A DNA stretch of 25,338 bases from Desulfovibrio sp. OttesenSCG-928-G15. GTDB lineage: Bacteria > Desulfobacterota > Desulfovibrionia > Desulfovibrionales > Desulfovibrionaceae. This document shows positions 1 to 7,539 of the stretch, piece by piece. Both the position numbers and the translations under genes were made by a program. Numbering within the stretch: position 1 is the stretch's first letter; the number at the start of each line of letters is the position of its first letter. The DNA lies in the NCBI GenBank assembly GCA_030266525.1, contig JAJDIC010000026.1, positions 1 through 25,338 of the forward strand, read 5' to 3'. The notes under the pieces are model-generated. The model was given only the letters and a program-made list of their open reading frames with translations, made no database searches and was not told where the DNA came from.

Positions 1-1
1 C

Positions 2-553
2 GTGGCTGTGAAGGTCCGGCGCAAGGACTGGTTCAAGGGCGACAAGTGGCCGAAGTATTACGCGCTCAAGGGTGGCGGTGACGGCTGCCTTGTGTTGGGT
101 AAACCGGGACTGCCCGTGTTTGTGGTGGAAAGCGAATTGGACGCCTACCTACTTACTCAGGACGCTGCCGGGTTGTGTTCTGTGGTTGCGTTAGGTAGCG
201 CGGCGAATCACCCGGATGCTAAGACGGCTGCATTTATCAGGCAGGCTCCTGCTGTTTTCTATTCACTCGACTTTGATGCCCCCGGGCGGAAGCCTTTCGC
301 CTGGTGGAAAGACCATTTCCCTGACATTCGTGCATGCCCTCCGGTTGTCGGGAAGGACTTGGGCGACATGGTTGAGGCGGGTATTTCTCTTGCTGATTGG
401 GTTTCTGTCGCACTGGATGAGGAAGCGCCGCTGCCCGCTTGGGAAGAAATATGCCCGAAGTATTACCACGGGTGTTTTTCCTGCGAATACATGAATTCTG
501 ATGATGTGACTTTTTGCATGAAGTATCAGCGAAACGGAGAATTAATCCAATGA
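2..553 (+). CDS. TOPRIM-domain replication protein (primase/helicase type), 5' truncated
   Basis: The open frame enters from the window edge, so the GTG at position 2 is probably not the true start. About 183 residues are visible. They hold a TOPRIM core: a hydrophobic strand followed by ESELDAYL (glutamates 43 and 45), then a strand ending in the acidic pair LDFD (D90, D92). This fold binds metal in primases and topoisomerases, so a role in phage DNA replication as the C-terminal part of a primase or primase-helicase is likely. The tail has four cysteines (151, 158, 161, 172) spaced like a small zinc site. The stop codon overlaps the next gene's ATG (ATGA), indicating translational coupling with the nuclease gene. 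The N-terminal zinc-binding or helicase region, if any, lies outside the window. Confidence 0.7.
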   Translation: MAVKVRRKDWFKGDKWPKYYALKGGGDGCLVLGKPGLPVFVVESELDAYLLTQDAAGLCSVVALGSAANHPDAKTAAFIRQAPAVFYSLDFDAPGRKPFAWWKDHFPDIRACPPVVGKDLGDMVEAGISLADWVSVALDEEAPLPAWEEICPKYYHGCFSCEYMNSDDVTFCMKYQRNGELIQ

Positions 554-1050
554 AAGTTGTCGTAGATACGCGCGAGCAGACCCCCTTTCCGTTCCTACAT
601 GAGAAGTATGCCGGGACCATTGTGGAGTCGGGAGCCTTGGACACGGGGGACTATTCCCTTGCCGGGTTGACTGACCGCGTGGCGGTAGAGCGCAAATCCT
701 TGCCTGATCTTGTTATGTGTCTTGGCCGTGAGCGGGAACGCTTTGAGCGGGAGTTGCAACGGGCCGCTGCGCTAGATTCCTTCGCCGTGGTTGTTGAGGC
801 TGCTTGGGCCGATTTGGCAAGTGGGCAGTACCGTAGTCAATTAAACCCGCATTCGGCCTGTCAGAGTGTTGCCGCTTTCATGGCCCGGTATCGGATTCCT
901 TTTGTGTTTGCCGGGAGCCGGGCCGGGGCTGAGTATGTGTGCTGGTCGTTTTTACGGCAGTATCTTGAGTCGGCGCGTAAAAGGTGGGGGCATATTGTCA
1001 AGGCGCACGGCGAGTTTTCGGAACCAGAAAAAAAGAAGGGGGCAGCGTGA
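550..1050 (+). CDS. ERCC4-domain nuclease
   Basis: The 166-residue protein matches the ERCC4/XPF/Mus81-type nuclease fold. It has VDTREQ near the N-terminus (D6, R8, E9), a GDY motif at 33-35, and the catalytic ERK triad (E47, R48, K49) followed by SLPDL. ERCC4 nucleases cut branched or flap DNA in a metal-dependent way; in phages they probably process replication or recombination intermediates. The ATG at 550 is chosen because it overlaps the preceding stop as ATGA and gives the family's usual N-terminus. The frame extends to an ATG at 514, but that would add residues not belonging to the domain. No second HhH domain is present, so this is the minimal phage form. It sits in a replication operon between a TOPRIM protein and two small genes. 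Confidence 0.85.
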   Translation: MKVVVDTREQTPFPFLHEKYAGTIVESGALDTGDYSLAGLTDRVAVERKSLPDLVMCLGRERERFERELQRAAALDSFAVVVEAAWADLASGQYRSQLNPHSACQSVAAFMARYRIPFVFAGSRAGAEYVCWSFLRQYLESARKRWGHIVKAHGEFSEPEKKKGAA

Positions 1051-1295
1051 CCGGAAAAGAAATTATAATCCAGCTATCCACATGGCGCGGAATCCATGAG
1101 CATGTGGAGCATGCCCGCCTCAAGCACCCGTGGGCCGTTGGCGTAAGCAACTGGTACAAGTCCCGCGTGTTGCTCTCGGAAGTGCGCGAGTTCTTTTGGG
1201 CTGTGTTTTGGGAGCGCGATGCGGTGCGTATACGGGAAGAGGCGCTGGATGTGATCGCCGTGTTGATTCGGTGGATTGAGGGAGACGGGAGATGA
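1047..1295 (+). CDS. Small hypothetical phage protein
   Basis: An 82-residue protein starting at GTG 1047, which overlaps the upstream stop as GTGA and overlaps the next gene as ATGA. The tight packing on both sides supports a real gene. It is rich in Trp, Arg and acidic residues (six tryptophans, including FFWAVFWERD and VLIRWIEG), consistent with a small soluble helical protein. No catalytic motif, membrane segment or recognised domain is visible. Its position between the ERCC4 nuclease and a small HTH protein suggests an accessory role in replication or the early-to-late switch, but nothing in the sequence demonstrates this. Confidence 0.6.
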   Translation: MTGKEIIIQLSTWRGIHEHVEHARLKHPWAVGVSNWYKSRVLLSEVREFFWAVFWERDAVRIREEALDVIAVLIRWIEGDGR

Positions 1296-1507
1296 AAAAA
1301 CAGGACCAAGCGATATCCAGGCCAGTGGAGTTACTTGTCGGTATGAGGGAAATTGCGGCCTTTTTGCGGGTGAGCCATACCAGTGTGCGCGATATGCTGA
1401 AGAATGGGGCCCCTATATTGCGAGACGAAGTCGGTACATTGCGTGCCGAAAAAGCCGAACTTTGGGAGTGGAAAAAGTGTCATTGCGAGAAAACTGACCT
1501 TCCGTAA
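1292..1507 (+). CDS. Small HTH DNA-binding protein (excisionase / terminase-Nu1-like fold)
   Basis: A 71-residue protein starting at ATG 1292 (ATGA overlap with the upstream gene). Residues 16-60 read as a winged-helix of the HTH_17/MerR-like type: GMREIAAFLRVSHTSVRDML, then a turn carrying the conserved gly-ala-pro, then a wing ending in a Trp-containing helix (AELWEWKK). Such small proteins act as excisionases, Nu1-like terminase small subunits or transcription activators. A separate terminase small subunit lies at 2600, so a regulatory or recombination role is more likely. It is the last gene before a 108-base gap with decamer repeats and a possible promoter, which makes it a candidate ligand of those repeats; that is inference from position. 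Confidence 0.6.
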   Translation: MKKQDQAISRPVELLVGMREIAAFLRVSHTSVRDMLKNGAPILRDEVGTLRAEKAELWEWKKCHCEKTDLP

Positions 1508-1520
1508 AAACTGTCAACCC

Positions 1521-1560
1521 CTTCTCACCGCTTCTCACCGCTTCTGAGCGCTTCTGAGCG
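1521..1560 (+). repeat. Four tandem decamers (two variants)
   Basis: Four head-to-tail 10-base units fill this stretch: CTTCTCACCG twice, then CTTCTGAGCG twice. Two helical turns of one variant are followed by two of the other. The repeats lie just upstream of a possible promoter and the first gene of the late/virion block. A 10-base period places every copy on the same DNA face, as expected for cooperative protein binding. The last unit also offers a 4-bp hairpin followed by TTTTGTCTT, a weak terminator-like element. The binding protein is unknown. Confidence 0.75.
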
Positions 1561-1562
1561 TT

Positions 1563-1588
1563 TTGTCTTAAAAACCCCGTGCTATGCT
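1563..1588 (+). promoter_or_regulatory. Possible late promoter (extended -10)
   Basis: An extended -10 element, TGC plus TATGCT (1583-1588), lies 28 bases before the ATG at 1616. A TTGTCT (1563-1568) lies upstream, but only 14 bases away, so it is a poor -35. The position in the only sizeable gap before the virion block, next to the decamer repeats, fits an activator-dependent late promoter. Evidence is modest. Confidence 0.35.
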
Positions 1589-1615
1589 ATCCGCAAATCC
1601 GCGAGGTAGCACAGC

Positions 1616-2308
1616 ATGCGTTTTACCATCACCCGCAAATCCACATTCGACCAGGGCACTTTCGGCATTTTGTCCGGCGAGGGCTTGACGCTGCAAACCG
1701 CTGAGCTTCCTTGGCGCGACAACGCAAACAAAAAGTCCTGCATACCTCCGGGCACGTACAAGTGCGTTCCGCATAATTCCGCAAAATTTCCCAACACCTA
1801 CCGCCTTGAGAGCGTTCCGAATCGCGAAGGCGTTCTTATCCATTCCGGCAACTATGCTGGCGATACCGACAAGGGCCTTCGGTCGGACGTTTCCGGTTGC
1901 ATTCTGGTCGGCTCCAAGGTGGGCACACTTAGCGGGCAGAAGGTTGTAACCGACTCCCGCGTGGCCCTGAACAAGCTGCGCAACAAGGTCGGCAAGAACG
2001 AATTTACCCTGACCATAATCGACGCCACGGGCAAAGCCGGAGGCACCAAGCCCAAGGGGGGCATCATGCCGGTTGTAAACGCTATGGGCCAGGCCGTGCT
2101 TAAGCTGCTCCGTGCCTTGTTGCTCGCGCTGTATGTGCAGTCTGGCGACAAAATCGATTGGCGCAAGGTTGTGGCTATTTGCGTTATCGCTGCCGCGCTG
2201 TTTTTCGCGTCCGTGCATTTTTCCGACACACTCAGCCCGGAGGCCGTGCAAAACATTGCGGCTGTGCTGGGCGAGATTGCTGAGGCGATACTTGGGGGCG
2301 TGGAATGA
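1616..2308 (+). CDS. DUF5675-family protein with C-terminal membrane segment (probable lysis protein)
   Basis: A 230-residue protein. Residues 1-140 match my recollection of the DUF5675 phage family: IPPGTYKC at 43-50, LIHSGNYAGDTDKG at 74-87, and GCILVG at 94-99, with a conserved His76 and Cys95. The family is found in phages near holins and is suspected of a cell-wall role; its reaction is not established. After a Gly/Pro/Lys linker, residues 151-230 form a membrane-like tail with an amphipathic helix (161-174) and one clear TM segment (about 184-202). A good SD (GAGG at 1603-1606) precedes the ATG at 1616. An in-frame ATG at 2066 (residue 151) has its own purine-rich AAGGGGGGC upstream, so a separate 80-residue membrane protein may be made. 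No other endolysin candidate was seen upstream of the terminase genes. Confidence 0.6.
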   Translation: MRFTITRKSTFDQGTFGILSGEGLTLQTAELPWRDNANKKSCIPPGTYKCVPHNSAKFPNTYRLESVPNREGVLIHSGNYAGDTDKGLRSDVSGCILVGSKVGTLSGQKVVTDSRVALNKLRNKVGKNEFTLTIIDATGKAGGTKPKGGIMPVVNAMGQAVLKLLRALLLALYVQSGDKIDWRKVVAICVIAAALFFASVHFSDTLSPEAVQNIAAVLGEIAEAILGGVE

Positions 2309-2598
2309 GCGAAAGCCCTGATGCCAGAATAGCCCGACTTGAAGAGGCCGTTAAGAACCTTGGCGAACGCATGGAGGAACGCTTTGACGGGCTTGACGCC
2401 AGGCTTGCGGAACGCTGCTCGGGGTACGCTGGGCGCATCGAGTCCCTTGAAAAGGGCCAAGTCAACCAAGGCAAGCGCATTGGTGAGTTGGAAGCTGCCG
2501 ACAACAAGCGCAAAGGCGCATGGGCTGCGATGCTTGGCGTTGCCGGGGCTGCTGGTGCTATCGGCGGGGCTATCGTCAAGTTTTTGTGGGGGCAGTGA
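2305..2598 (+). CDS. Coiled-coil protein with C-terminal TM segment (holin/XhlA-like)
   Basis: A 97-residue protein overlapping the DUF5675 gene by ATGA. Residues 5-70 are a charged heptad-type coiled coil (repeated leucines with Glu/Arg/Lys), followed by a single glycine/alanine-rich hydrophobic segment at about 73-94 and a short WGQ tail. This layout resembles XhlA-type haemolysin/holin accessory proteins and the inner-membrane subunit of some lysis modules. Together with the upstream DUF5675 protein it forms a probable lysis pair placed before the terminase genes. There is no family-diagnostic motif, so the holin assignment rests on topology and location. A spanin-like or membrane-anchor role is the main alternative. 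Confidence 0.5.
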   Translation: MSESPDARIARLEEAVKNLGERMEERFDGLDARLAERCSGYAGRIESLEKGQVNQGKRIGELEAADNKRKGAWAAMLGVAGAAGAIGGAIVKFLWGQ

Positions 2599-2599
2599 G

Positions 2600-3112
2600 A
2601 TGGCGCAACTGAGCAAAAAACAGGCTGTATTTGTCCAAGAATACCTGATCGATCTGAACGCCACACAAGCTGCTATCCGCGCCGGATACAGCAAGAAAAG
2701 GGCCGATGCTATCGGCCATGAAAACCTGAGAAAACCTGAGATCGCAGAGGCTGTACGCAAAGCCATGGAAGCGCGAAACGAGCGCACAGAAATTTCGCAG
2801 GACAGGGTTTTGGAAGAACTGGCCTGTCTTGCTTTTGGCGATTTGCGTGATGCCGTGTCCTGGGGGCCGGATGGTGTGGTTTTGAAGTCCAGCGATACAC
2901 TTACGCCGGAACAGGCTGCCGCTATTTCCGAAGTGTCTGAAACAGTGACCAAGGACGGCGGGAGTACGCGAATCAAGCGCCACGACAAAGGAAAGGCCCT
3001 GGAGTTGCTTATGCGGCACATGGGCATGCTGAACGACAAGCTGAACCTGTCCGGCCAGATTGACATATCTGCCCTGGAGAAAGCGCGTGAACGAGCAAAG
3101 CAGCGCATATGA
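2600..3112 (+). CDS. terS: Terminase small subunit (Terminase_2 family)
   Basis: A 170-residue DNA-packaging protein that recognises the phage genome and recruits the large subunit. The N-terminus holds the Terminase_2 signature: LSKKQAVFVQEYLIDLNATQ followed by AAIRAGYSKKRADAIG, a helix-turn-helix with the strongly conserved N-A-T-x-A-A-x-x-A-G-Y. The middle and C-terminal parts supply oligomerisation helices and a basic tail (EKARERAKQRI). The ATG at 2600 is two bases after the preceding stop and has GGGGGCAG upstream. The ORF is open further upstream in this frame, but that stretch is a shadow of the coiled-coil gene. The 3' end overlaps the large subunit gene by 26 bases, the common coupled arrangement. 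Confidence 0.9.
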   Translation: MAQLSKKQAVFVQEYLIDLNATQAAIRAGYSKKRADAIGHENLRKPEIAEAVRKAMEARNERTEISQDRVLEELACLAFGDLRDAVSWGPDGVVLKSSDTLTPEQAAAISEVSETVTKDGGSTRIKRHDKGKALELLMRHMGMLNDKLNLSGQIDISALEKARERAKQRI

Positions 3113-4589
3113 AACCGCACTCGCCGATTTGATTGGCGATTATACGTTCGATCCGCTGGGGTTCGTTCTGGCTGCTTTTCCGTGGGGCGAAGGCGAGATT
3201 GCCGATATGAAGGGTCCGCAGCCGTGGCAGGCCGAAGAACTGGACGGCATCGCAAAGGCTTTGCGCGACGGTGAGAATGTTTCTGACGCTGTTGCCCGTG
3301 CCATTCGTCGGGCCATTGCTTCGGGCCACGGTATAGGCAAGTCTGCTTTTGTTGCCTGGATTATCCTGTGGGCCATGTCTACCTTCAAGGACGCTCGGGG
3401 TGTTGTTACCGCCAACACAGAGGCGCAGCTTAAAGGCAAGACATGGCCTGAACTTGCCAAGTGGCACCGTCTTTGTCTGTGTGGACACTGGTTTGATTGC
3501 ACGGCTACAGCCCTTATCAGCAAGCGCCCCGGGCATGACAAGACCTGGCGCTGTGATATGGTGCCTTGGTCCGAGCGCAACACCGAAGCTTTTGCCGGGT
3601 TGCACAACAAGGGTAAGCGCGTTTTGCTGGTATTTGACGAGGCTTCGGCTATTCCCGACACCATATGGGACGTTTCCGAAGGCGCTCTTACCGACGACAA
3701 CACAGAGATAATCTGGATTGTTTGCGGAAACCCAACAAGGAACACCGGGCGGTTCAGAGAGTGCTTCGGGCGCTTGCGGCACCGTTGGCACAACCGTCAG
3801 GTTGATTCGCGTACCGTTTCCATTACCAACAAGGCCCAACTGCAAGAGTGGGTTGATGACTACGGCGAAGACTCGGACTTTGTTCGTGTTCGTGTTCGTG
3901 GCGTGTTCCCCCGTGCCGGTTCCTGCCAGCTTATTCCAGCCGACATTGTTGACGAGGCCTTTGACAAGAGCCTGCGGCCTGAAATGTACCACCATGCGCC
4001 CAAGGTGCTCGGTGTGGATGTGGCGCGTTTTGGCGACGACCAAAGCACCTTTGCGCTTCGCCAGGGGCTTGCCTGTCTGAAAATCAAGAAGTTTCGCGGG
4101 CTGGACCTGATGACCTTTGCCGGGATTGTGGCGCAGTTCATTCAGGACGAACAGCCGGAAATGACCTTTGTGGACCAGACGGGCGTGGGTGCCGGGGTTG
4201 TGGACAGACTCAGGCAGCTTGGCATTCGCAATGTCATCGGCGTGGATTTTGGCGGGGCCTCGCTGAACAAGGAGCTTTACGTCAACAAGCGCACGGAAAT
4301 GTGGTGCTTGCTTCGCGATTGGCTCAAGGAGGGCGCAGCCATTCCACCTGATGAAGAATTGCGCTCTGACCTTACTGCCCCCGAGTACAGTTTTACCGGC
4401 GACAAGGGCCAGATGGTTCTTGAAAAGAAGGCGGACATGAAGAAGCGCGGGCTGGCATCGCCGGACTGCGGTGACTCCTTGGCCCTGACCTTTGCCGCGC
4501 CAGTGCGTCCTTCACGAAACAGGGCTGGCGGCATGGATGTTCTGAACGCCCGCAAGAAGCGGGCAACACAACGCTCAAACCTCTACTGA
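3087..4589 (+). CDS. terL: Terminase large subunit (packaging ATPase/nuclease)
   Basis: A 500-residue motor protein that drives DNA into the prohead and cuts it. The N-terminal ATPase shows a Walker A loop SGHGIGKS (79-86) and a Walker B strand VLLVFDEAS (179-187) with the catalytic Glu. A coupling motif follows around IVCGNPTRNTGRF (211-223). The C-terminal RNase H-like nuclease has its acidic residues at VLGVDVARFGDD (D311), FVDQTGVGAG (D363) and CGDSLAL (D463). The GTG at 3087 is preferred: GGAG at 3076-3079 lies 7 bases away and the start lies inside the small-subunit gene. A TTG at 3060 would add nine residues. Length and motif order fit an intact enzyme. Confidence 0.93.
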   Translation: MNEQSSAYETALADLIGDYTFDPLGFVLAAFPWGEGEIADMKGPQPWQAEELDGIAKALRDGENVSDAVARAIRRAIASGHGIGKSAFVAWIILWAMSTFKDARGVVTANTEAQLKGKTWPELAKWHRLCLCGHWFDCTATALISKRPGHDKTWRCDMVPWSERNTEAFAGLHNKGKRVLLVFDEASAIPDTIWDVSEGALTDDNTEIIWIVCGNPTRNTGRFRECFGRLRHRWHNRQVDSRTVSITNKAQLQEWVDDYGEDSDFVRVRVRGVFPRAGSCQLIPADIVDEAFDKSLRPEMYHHAPKVLGVDVARFGDDQSTFALRQGLACLKIKKFRGLDLMTFAGIVAQFIQDEQPEMTFVDQTGVGAGVVDRLRQLGIRNVIGVDFGGASLNKELYVNKRTEMWCLLRDWLKEGAAIPPDEELRSDLTAPEYSFTGDKGQMVLEKKADMKKRGLASPDCGDSLALTFAAPVRPSRNRAGGMDVLNARKKRATQRSNLY

Positions 4590-4605
4590 TTGAAGGAGAA
4601 CATAT

Positions 4606-4827
4606 ATGTGCAGCGGCGGCGGGGGTAGTGCCCCAAAAGTTGAAAAGGCTCCGGTGGCTCCGTCCATCGTGGCACCCATTGAGGCGGACACCAGCGCGGC
4701 TTCTGCTGGCGACCTTGAGCGCAAGCGCAGGCAGGCGGCTACGGGGCGCTCTGACACCATCATGACCGGCAGTATGGGCGATACATCGCAAGCCAAGGTT
4801 GGCGGCAAGAAGTTACTCGGAGAGTGA
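4606..4827 (+). CDS. Small conserved phage protein preceding portal
   Basis: A 73-residue protein with a strong SD (AAGGAG) before ATG 4606. It starts Met-Cys-Ser followed by a glycine run, then a low-complexity Ala/Pro/Lys region, and ends with the recognisable tail GRSDTIMTG ... GDTSQAKVGGKKLLGE. Tails of this GRxxTILT ... GDTSKA ... KKTLLG type are common in small structural proteins of podoviruses and siphoviruses and are probably virion-associated, but the function is unknown. It is not a typical lipoprotein, because no hydrophobic signal segment precedes the Cys. The stop overlaps the possible portal starts (GTGATGA), indicating coupling. Confidence 0.7.
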   Translation: MCSGGGGSAPKVEKAPVAPSIVAPIEADTSAASAGDLERKRRQAATGRSDTIMTGSMGDTSQAKVGGKKLLGE

Positions 4828-6572
4828 TGACCATGGAACACGGGCAGAAGCAAGGCAGAACAGACGATTCCAGTTCTAAATGGCTGGATGACTCTACGCT
4901 TGCCCGTCACCTTCGGCGCAGGATGAAAGTGCTGGAGACCGAGCGCAAGAAAGGCTGGGAGTCTCATTGGCGCGATATCGCCTTTAACTTCATGCCGAGG
5001 CGTTCACGCTTCCTTGATGCCGGTGAGCGGACGAATGATGGTGATGTGAAGAACCTGCTTGAGGACGGCGTCGGCATTGGTGCCCTGCGCACACTTGCAT
5101 CCGGCATGCAGTCCGGCCTTACCTCCCCTGCCCGTCCGTGGTTTTCCCTGACCTTGCAGGACGAGCCACTTACGCAGTTCCAGCCGGTCAAGGAATGGCT
5201 ACACGAGTGCTACGAGCGCATGGTGAACGCCTTTGCCCGGTCCAACTTTTACGACCAGATCCACATGCTCTACCGGGAGCTTGGCAGCTTCGGCACGGGC
5301 GTCATGTTTGTGGAAGAAGACAGCGAAACGAATGTTCGTTGCCGCACAGAGACTGCCGGGACCTACTGCATAGACGTGGACGCTTCCGGGCGCGTGGATA
5401 CCCTTTACCGGCGTATCCGCATGACCCCGCGTCAGATTGCCGAGGCATGGCCCGACACTTGCCCGAGCCGTATTCGCACTATGGCCAACAATGATTCCGG
5501 GGAGTGGTTGACGCTTCTACATGCCGTTGAGCCTAACCCGCAATACCGCGAGGGCGGCAAGAATGGGCGTGTGCGGAAGTGGCGCAGCGTCTTCATGTTG
5601 CTTGAGGGCGGCACGGAGATACTTGAGGTCGGGGGCTATTACGAGTTCCCTGCCCTCTGCCCCCGCTGGGACACCACTGTTGCCGACATTTACGGCACTT
5701 CACCTGCCATGGATGCCCTGGGTGATTGCCGCCAGTTGCAGAAGATAACACAGGACGGACGCCTGGCGCTGGAACTTGAGGTTTCGCCGCCACTGTTGGT
5801 CGCGGAAAGCGCCGGAATTGATGATGTGGATATGTCACCACGGGCGCTCAACTTCACCAGTTCCCTTGCGCAGGGCCAACCTTCCGTAACATCGCTGTAT
5901 CAGGTCAAGGCGAACATGCAGGCCCTGGAAATGACCAAGGCGCAGTTGAAGCAGCAAATCAAAGAAATGCTGTTCAACGACCTTTTTTTGATGATCACGC
6001 AGGTCAATCGTCAGATGACCGCCACAGAGGTTGCCGAGCGGAACAGTGAAAAGATGCTTCTGCTTGGCCCGGTGCTTGACCGCCTGCGCTCTGAGTTATT
6101 TCAGCCGCTTATCGAGCGCGTATGGGGCATTCTTGAGCGGGCCGGTGTTCTTCCCCTGCCCCCGGTAGAGATGGTTCCCCAGCTTGCCGGGCAGGAAATC
6201 AAGGTGGAGTTCATTTCCATTCTTGCCATGGCCCAGAAGCAAGCCGGTATTGCTGCAATCAACCAGACAGTCGCGTTTGTCGCGCAACTTGCGCAGATAA
6301 CGCAAAGCCCTGACGCCTTGGACAAACTGGATACGGACGAAGCCATTGACATGGTTGCCGAAATGCAAGGCACACCGCCCAAGATGATTCGTTCAAACGA
6401 GGATGTTGCCGCACTGCGTGAACAGCGCCAGCAGCAAATGCAACAAATGCAGCAGATGCAGATGGCCCAGCAAGGTGCGCAGGTTGCTGCTTCCGGGGCC
6501 GGGGCGATGAAGGATTTTGCCGGGGCAATACAGGCTCAGCAAGCGGAAGGTGGTGAGAATGTCGTCCAATAA
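4827..6572 (+). CDS. Portal / head-tail connector protein
   Basis: A protein of about 581 residues of the T7-type head-tail connector family, forming the dodecameric ring through which DNA enters and leaves the head. Typical features are the N-terminal helix with RRMKVLETERKKGWESHWRD and IAFNFMPRRSRF, then GMQSGLTSPARPWFSL, the stem-domain sequence YRELGSFGTGVMFVEED, and a C-terminal helix with QVNRQMTATEVAERNSEK. The extreme C-terminus is a Gln/Met-rich tract (about 530-555) followed by Ala/Gly sequence, as in many podovirus portals. The start is uncertain: GTG 4824, ATG 4827 and ATG 4833 are all in frame, with GGAG at 4819-4822. The 3' end overlaps the next gene by 14 bases. Confidence 0.9.
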   Translation: MTMEHGQKQGRTDDSSSKWLDDSTLARHLRRRMKVLETERKKGWESHWRDIAFNFMPRRSRFLDAGERTNDGDVKNLLEDGVGIGALRTLASGMQSGLTSPARPWFSLTLQDEPLTQFQPVKEWLHECYERMVNAFARSNFYDQIHMLYRELGSFGTGVMFVEEDSETNVRCRTETAGTYCIDVDASGRVDTLYRRIRMTPRQIAEAWPDTCPSRIRTMANNDSGEWLTLLHAVEPNPQYREGGKNGRVRKWRSVFMLLEGGTEILEVGGYYEFPALCPRWDTTVADIYGTSPAMDALGDCRQLQKITQDGRLALELEVSPPLLVAESAGIDDVDMSPRALNFTSSLAQGQPSVTSLYQVKANMQALEMTKAQLKQQIKEMLFNDLFLMITQVNRQMTATEVAERNSEKMLLLGPVLDRLRSELFQPLIERVWGILERAGVLPLPPVEMVPQLAGQEIKVEFISILAMAQKQAGIAAINQTVAFVAQLAQITQSPDALDKLDTDEAIDMVAEMQGTPPKMIRSNEDVAALREQRQQQMQQMQQMQMAQQGAQVAASGAGAMKDFAGAIQAQQAEGGENVVQ

Positions 6573-6813
6573 AGACACCCAGGCTATGGCAGACATGCTG
6601 ACGGCGCTCAAGTCGCCTGAAATGCGGCGGGTGCTGTTCAGGGTTTTTGTGAAAAGCAACATATTTCAACCTTCGTTTGTCAGGGGTGACGCTCTGACAA
6701 GCGCACACAACGAAGGCCTTAGGGCTGTAGGGCTGTGGTTGAAAGGTGAAATAGACAAGGCAGACCCGGAAGCTTTCGCGCGTCTGCTTACAGGATGGAG
6801 GGAAAACAAATGA
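6559..6813 (+). CDS. Bbp19-like virion-associated protein
   Basis: An 84-residue protein starting inside the portal gene (ATG 6559). It resembles the family named for Bordetella phage BPP-1 Bbp19: an N-terminal helix, then EMRRVLFRVFVKSNIF, a short loop with SFVRGDALTSAHNEGLRAVGLWL, and a C-terminal helix ending in WRENK. The pattern G-D-x-L-x-x-x-x-N-E-G-x-R-x-V-G-L is what I used for recognition. Its position between portal and scaffold matches BPP-1-like genomes. The biochemical role is unknown. The ATGA overlap with the scaffold gene suggests coupled translation. Confidence 0.7.
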   Translation: MSSNKDTQAMADMLTALKSPEMRRVLFRVFVKSNIFQPSFVRGDALTSAHNEGLRAVGLWLKGEIDKADPEAFARLLTGWRENK

Positions 6814-7517
6814 GTCAGGTTGAATCTTCGGGCGGCGCGGAAGCGGTTGACACTTCCACCGCACAGGCTGCTGGCGGCAATGAGGCTGCGGACAGCAAAA
6901 ATAGCGAATTGGGCGCGTCCTATCTGACCCAAGAAGACGGTAGCGAAGGCGACCCCGGCGACGCGGACGGGCAAGAGAAAGCGCCCGCCGAGAGCGAAAA
7001 GGAAGCCGACCCGCTGACGTCTGTGCCGGAGAAGCCGGAAGACTATCAGATAGCCTTTGCAGAGGGCGTGTCCGTTGACGAAAAGCTGTTGAGCGGCTTC
7101 AAGGCCAAGGCGCATGAACTCGGTATTCCGCAGGGCCAGGCGCAGAAGCTTGCAGAGTTTTACGCCCAGAATGAAGCGGCGAGAAGCGAGGCGCAGTTTT
7201 CCGCAGTCGCTGAAATGAAGCGGGACTGGGAAGAACAGATAATGAGCAGTCCCTCATTCCGCAAGGATGCCAGCGATGCCCGCAAAACGCTAGTGACGTT
7301 CGGCAGCTTCGGAGCCGTCAACGAAAAGGGCGAACCCGCCATTCACCCGGAAATCAAGTCCATCTTTGATGAATCGCTTGTCGGTTCTCATCCTAAAGTT
7401 TTCCAGATGTTTGTGGACATCGGTAAGGCGCTTGCCGAGCCGGAAGCCAGAGGGCGCGGTGTGGGCGGCGGCAAGGAAAAGCCGCTGGCTGACCGTCTCT
7501 GGCCTGACATGAAATAG
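6810..7517 (+). CDS. Capsid scaffolding protein
   Basis: A 235-residue protein, acidic and disordered over the first 80 residues (many Glu, Asp, Ala, Gly, Ser). It then has an ordered helical part starting at PEDYQIAFAEGVSVDEKLL and including a GIPQGQAQKLAEFYAQ helix and MKRDWEEQI. It ends in a basic/glycine-rich tail, GRGVGGGKEKPLADRLWPDMK, suited to binding the inner capsid surface. This is the usual make-up of podovirus scaffolds, which guide coat assembly and then leave. It sits directly upstream of the major capsid gene. ATG 6810 has GGAGGG 7 bases upstream and overlaps the preceding stop; the ATG at 6795 is less favourable because it lies within that SD region. Confidence 0.8.
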   Translation: MSQVESSGGAEAVDTSTAQAAGGNEAADSKNSELGASYLTQEDGSEGDPGDADGQEKAPAESEKEADPLTSVPEKPEDYQIAFAEGVSVDEKLLSGFKAKAHELGIPQGQAQKLAEFYAQNEAARSEAQFSAVAEMKRDWEEQIMSSPSFRKDASDARKTLVTFGSFGAVNEKGEPAIHPEIKSIFDESLVGSHPKVFQMFVDIGKALAEPEARGRGVGGGKEKPLADRLWPDMK

Positions 7518-7539
7518 GCACAACAAGGAGAGTAAAACC

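Noticed and set aside
1521..1560. Decamer repeats as a CRISPR-like array
   Set aside because: Units are contiguous without spacers and only 10 bases long; no cas genes are present.
1852..3255. Long minus-strand open frame of 467 codons
   Set aside because: It lies opposite three well-supported + strand genes, its translation is Ser/Arg/Pro-rich low complexity, and it has no ribosome binding site. It is a composition shadow.
3009..4043. Minus-strand open frame of 344 codons opposite the terminase genes
   Set aside because: The + strand shows intact Walker and nuclease motifs; the reverse frame is a codon-bias shadow.
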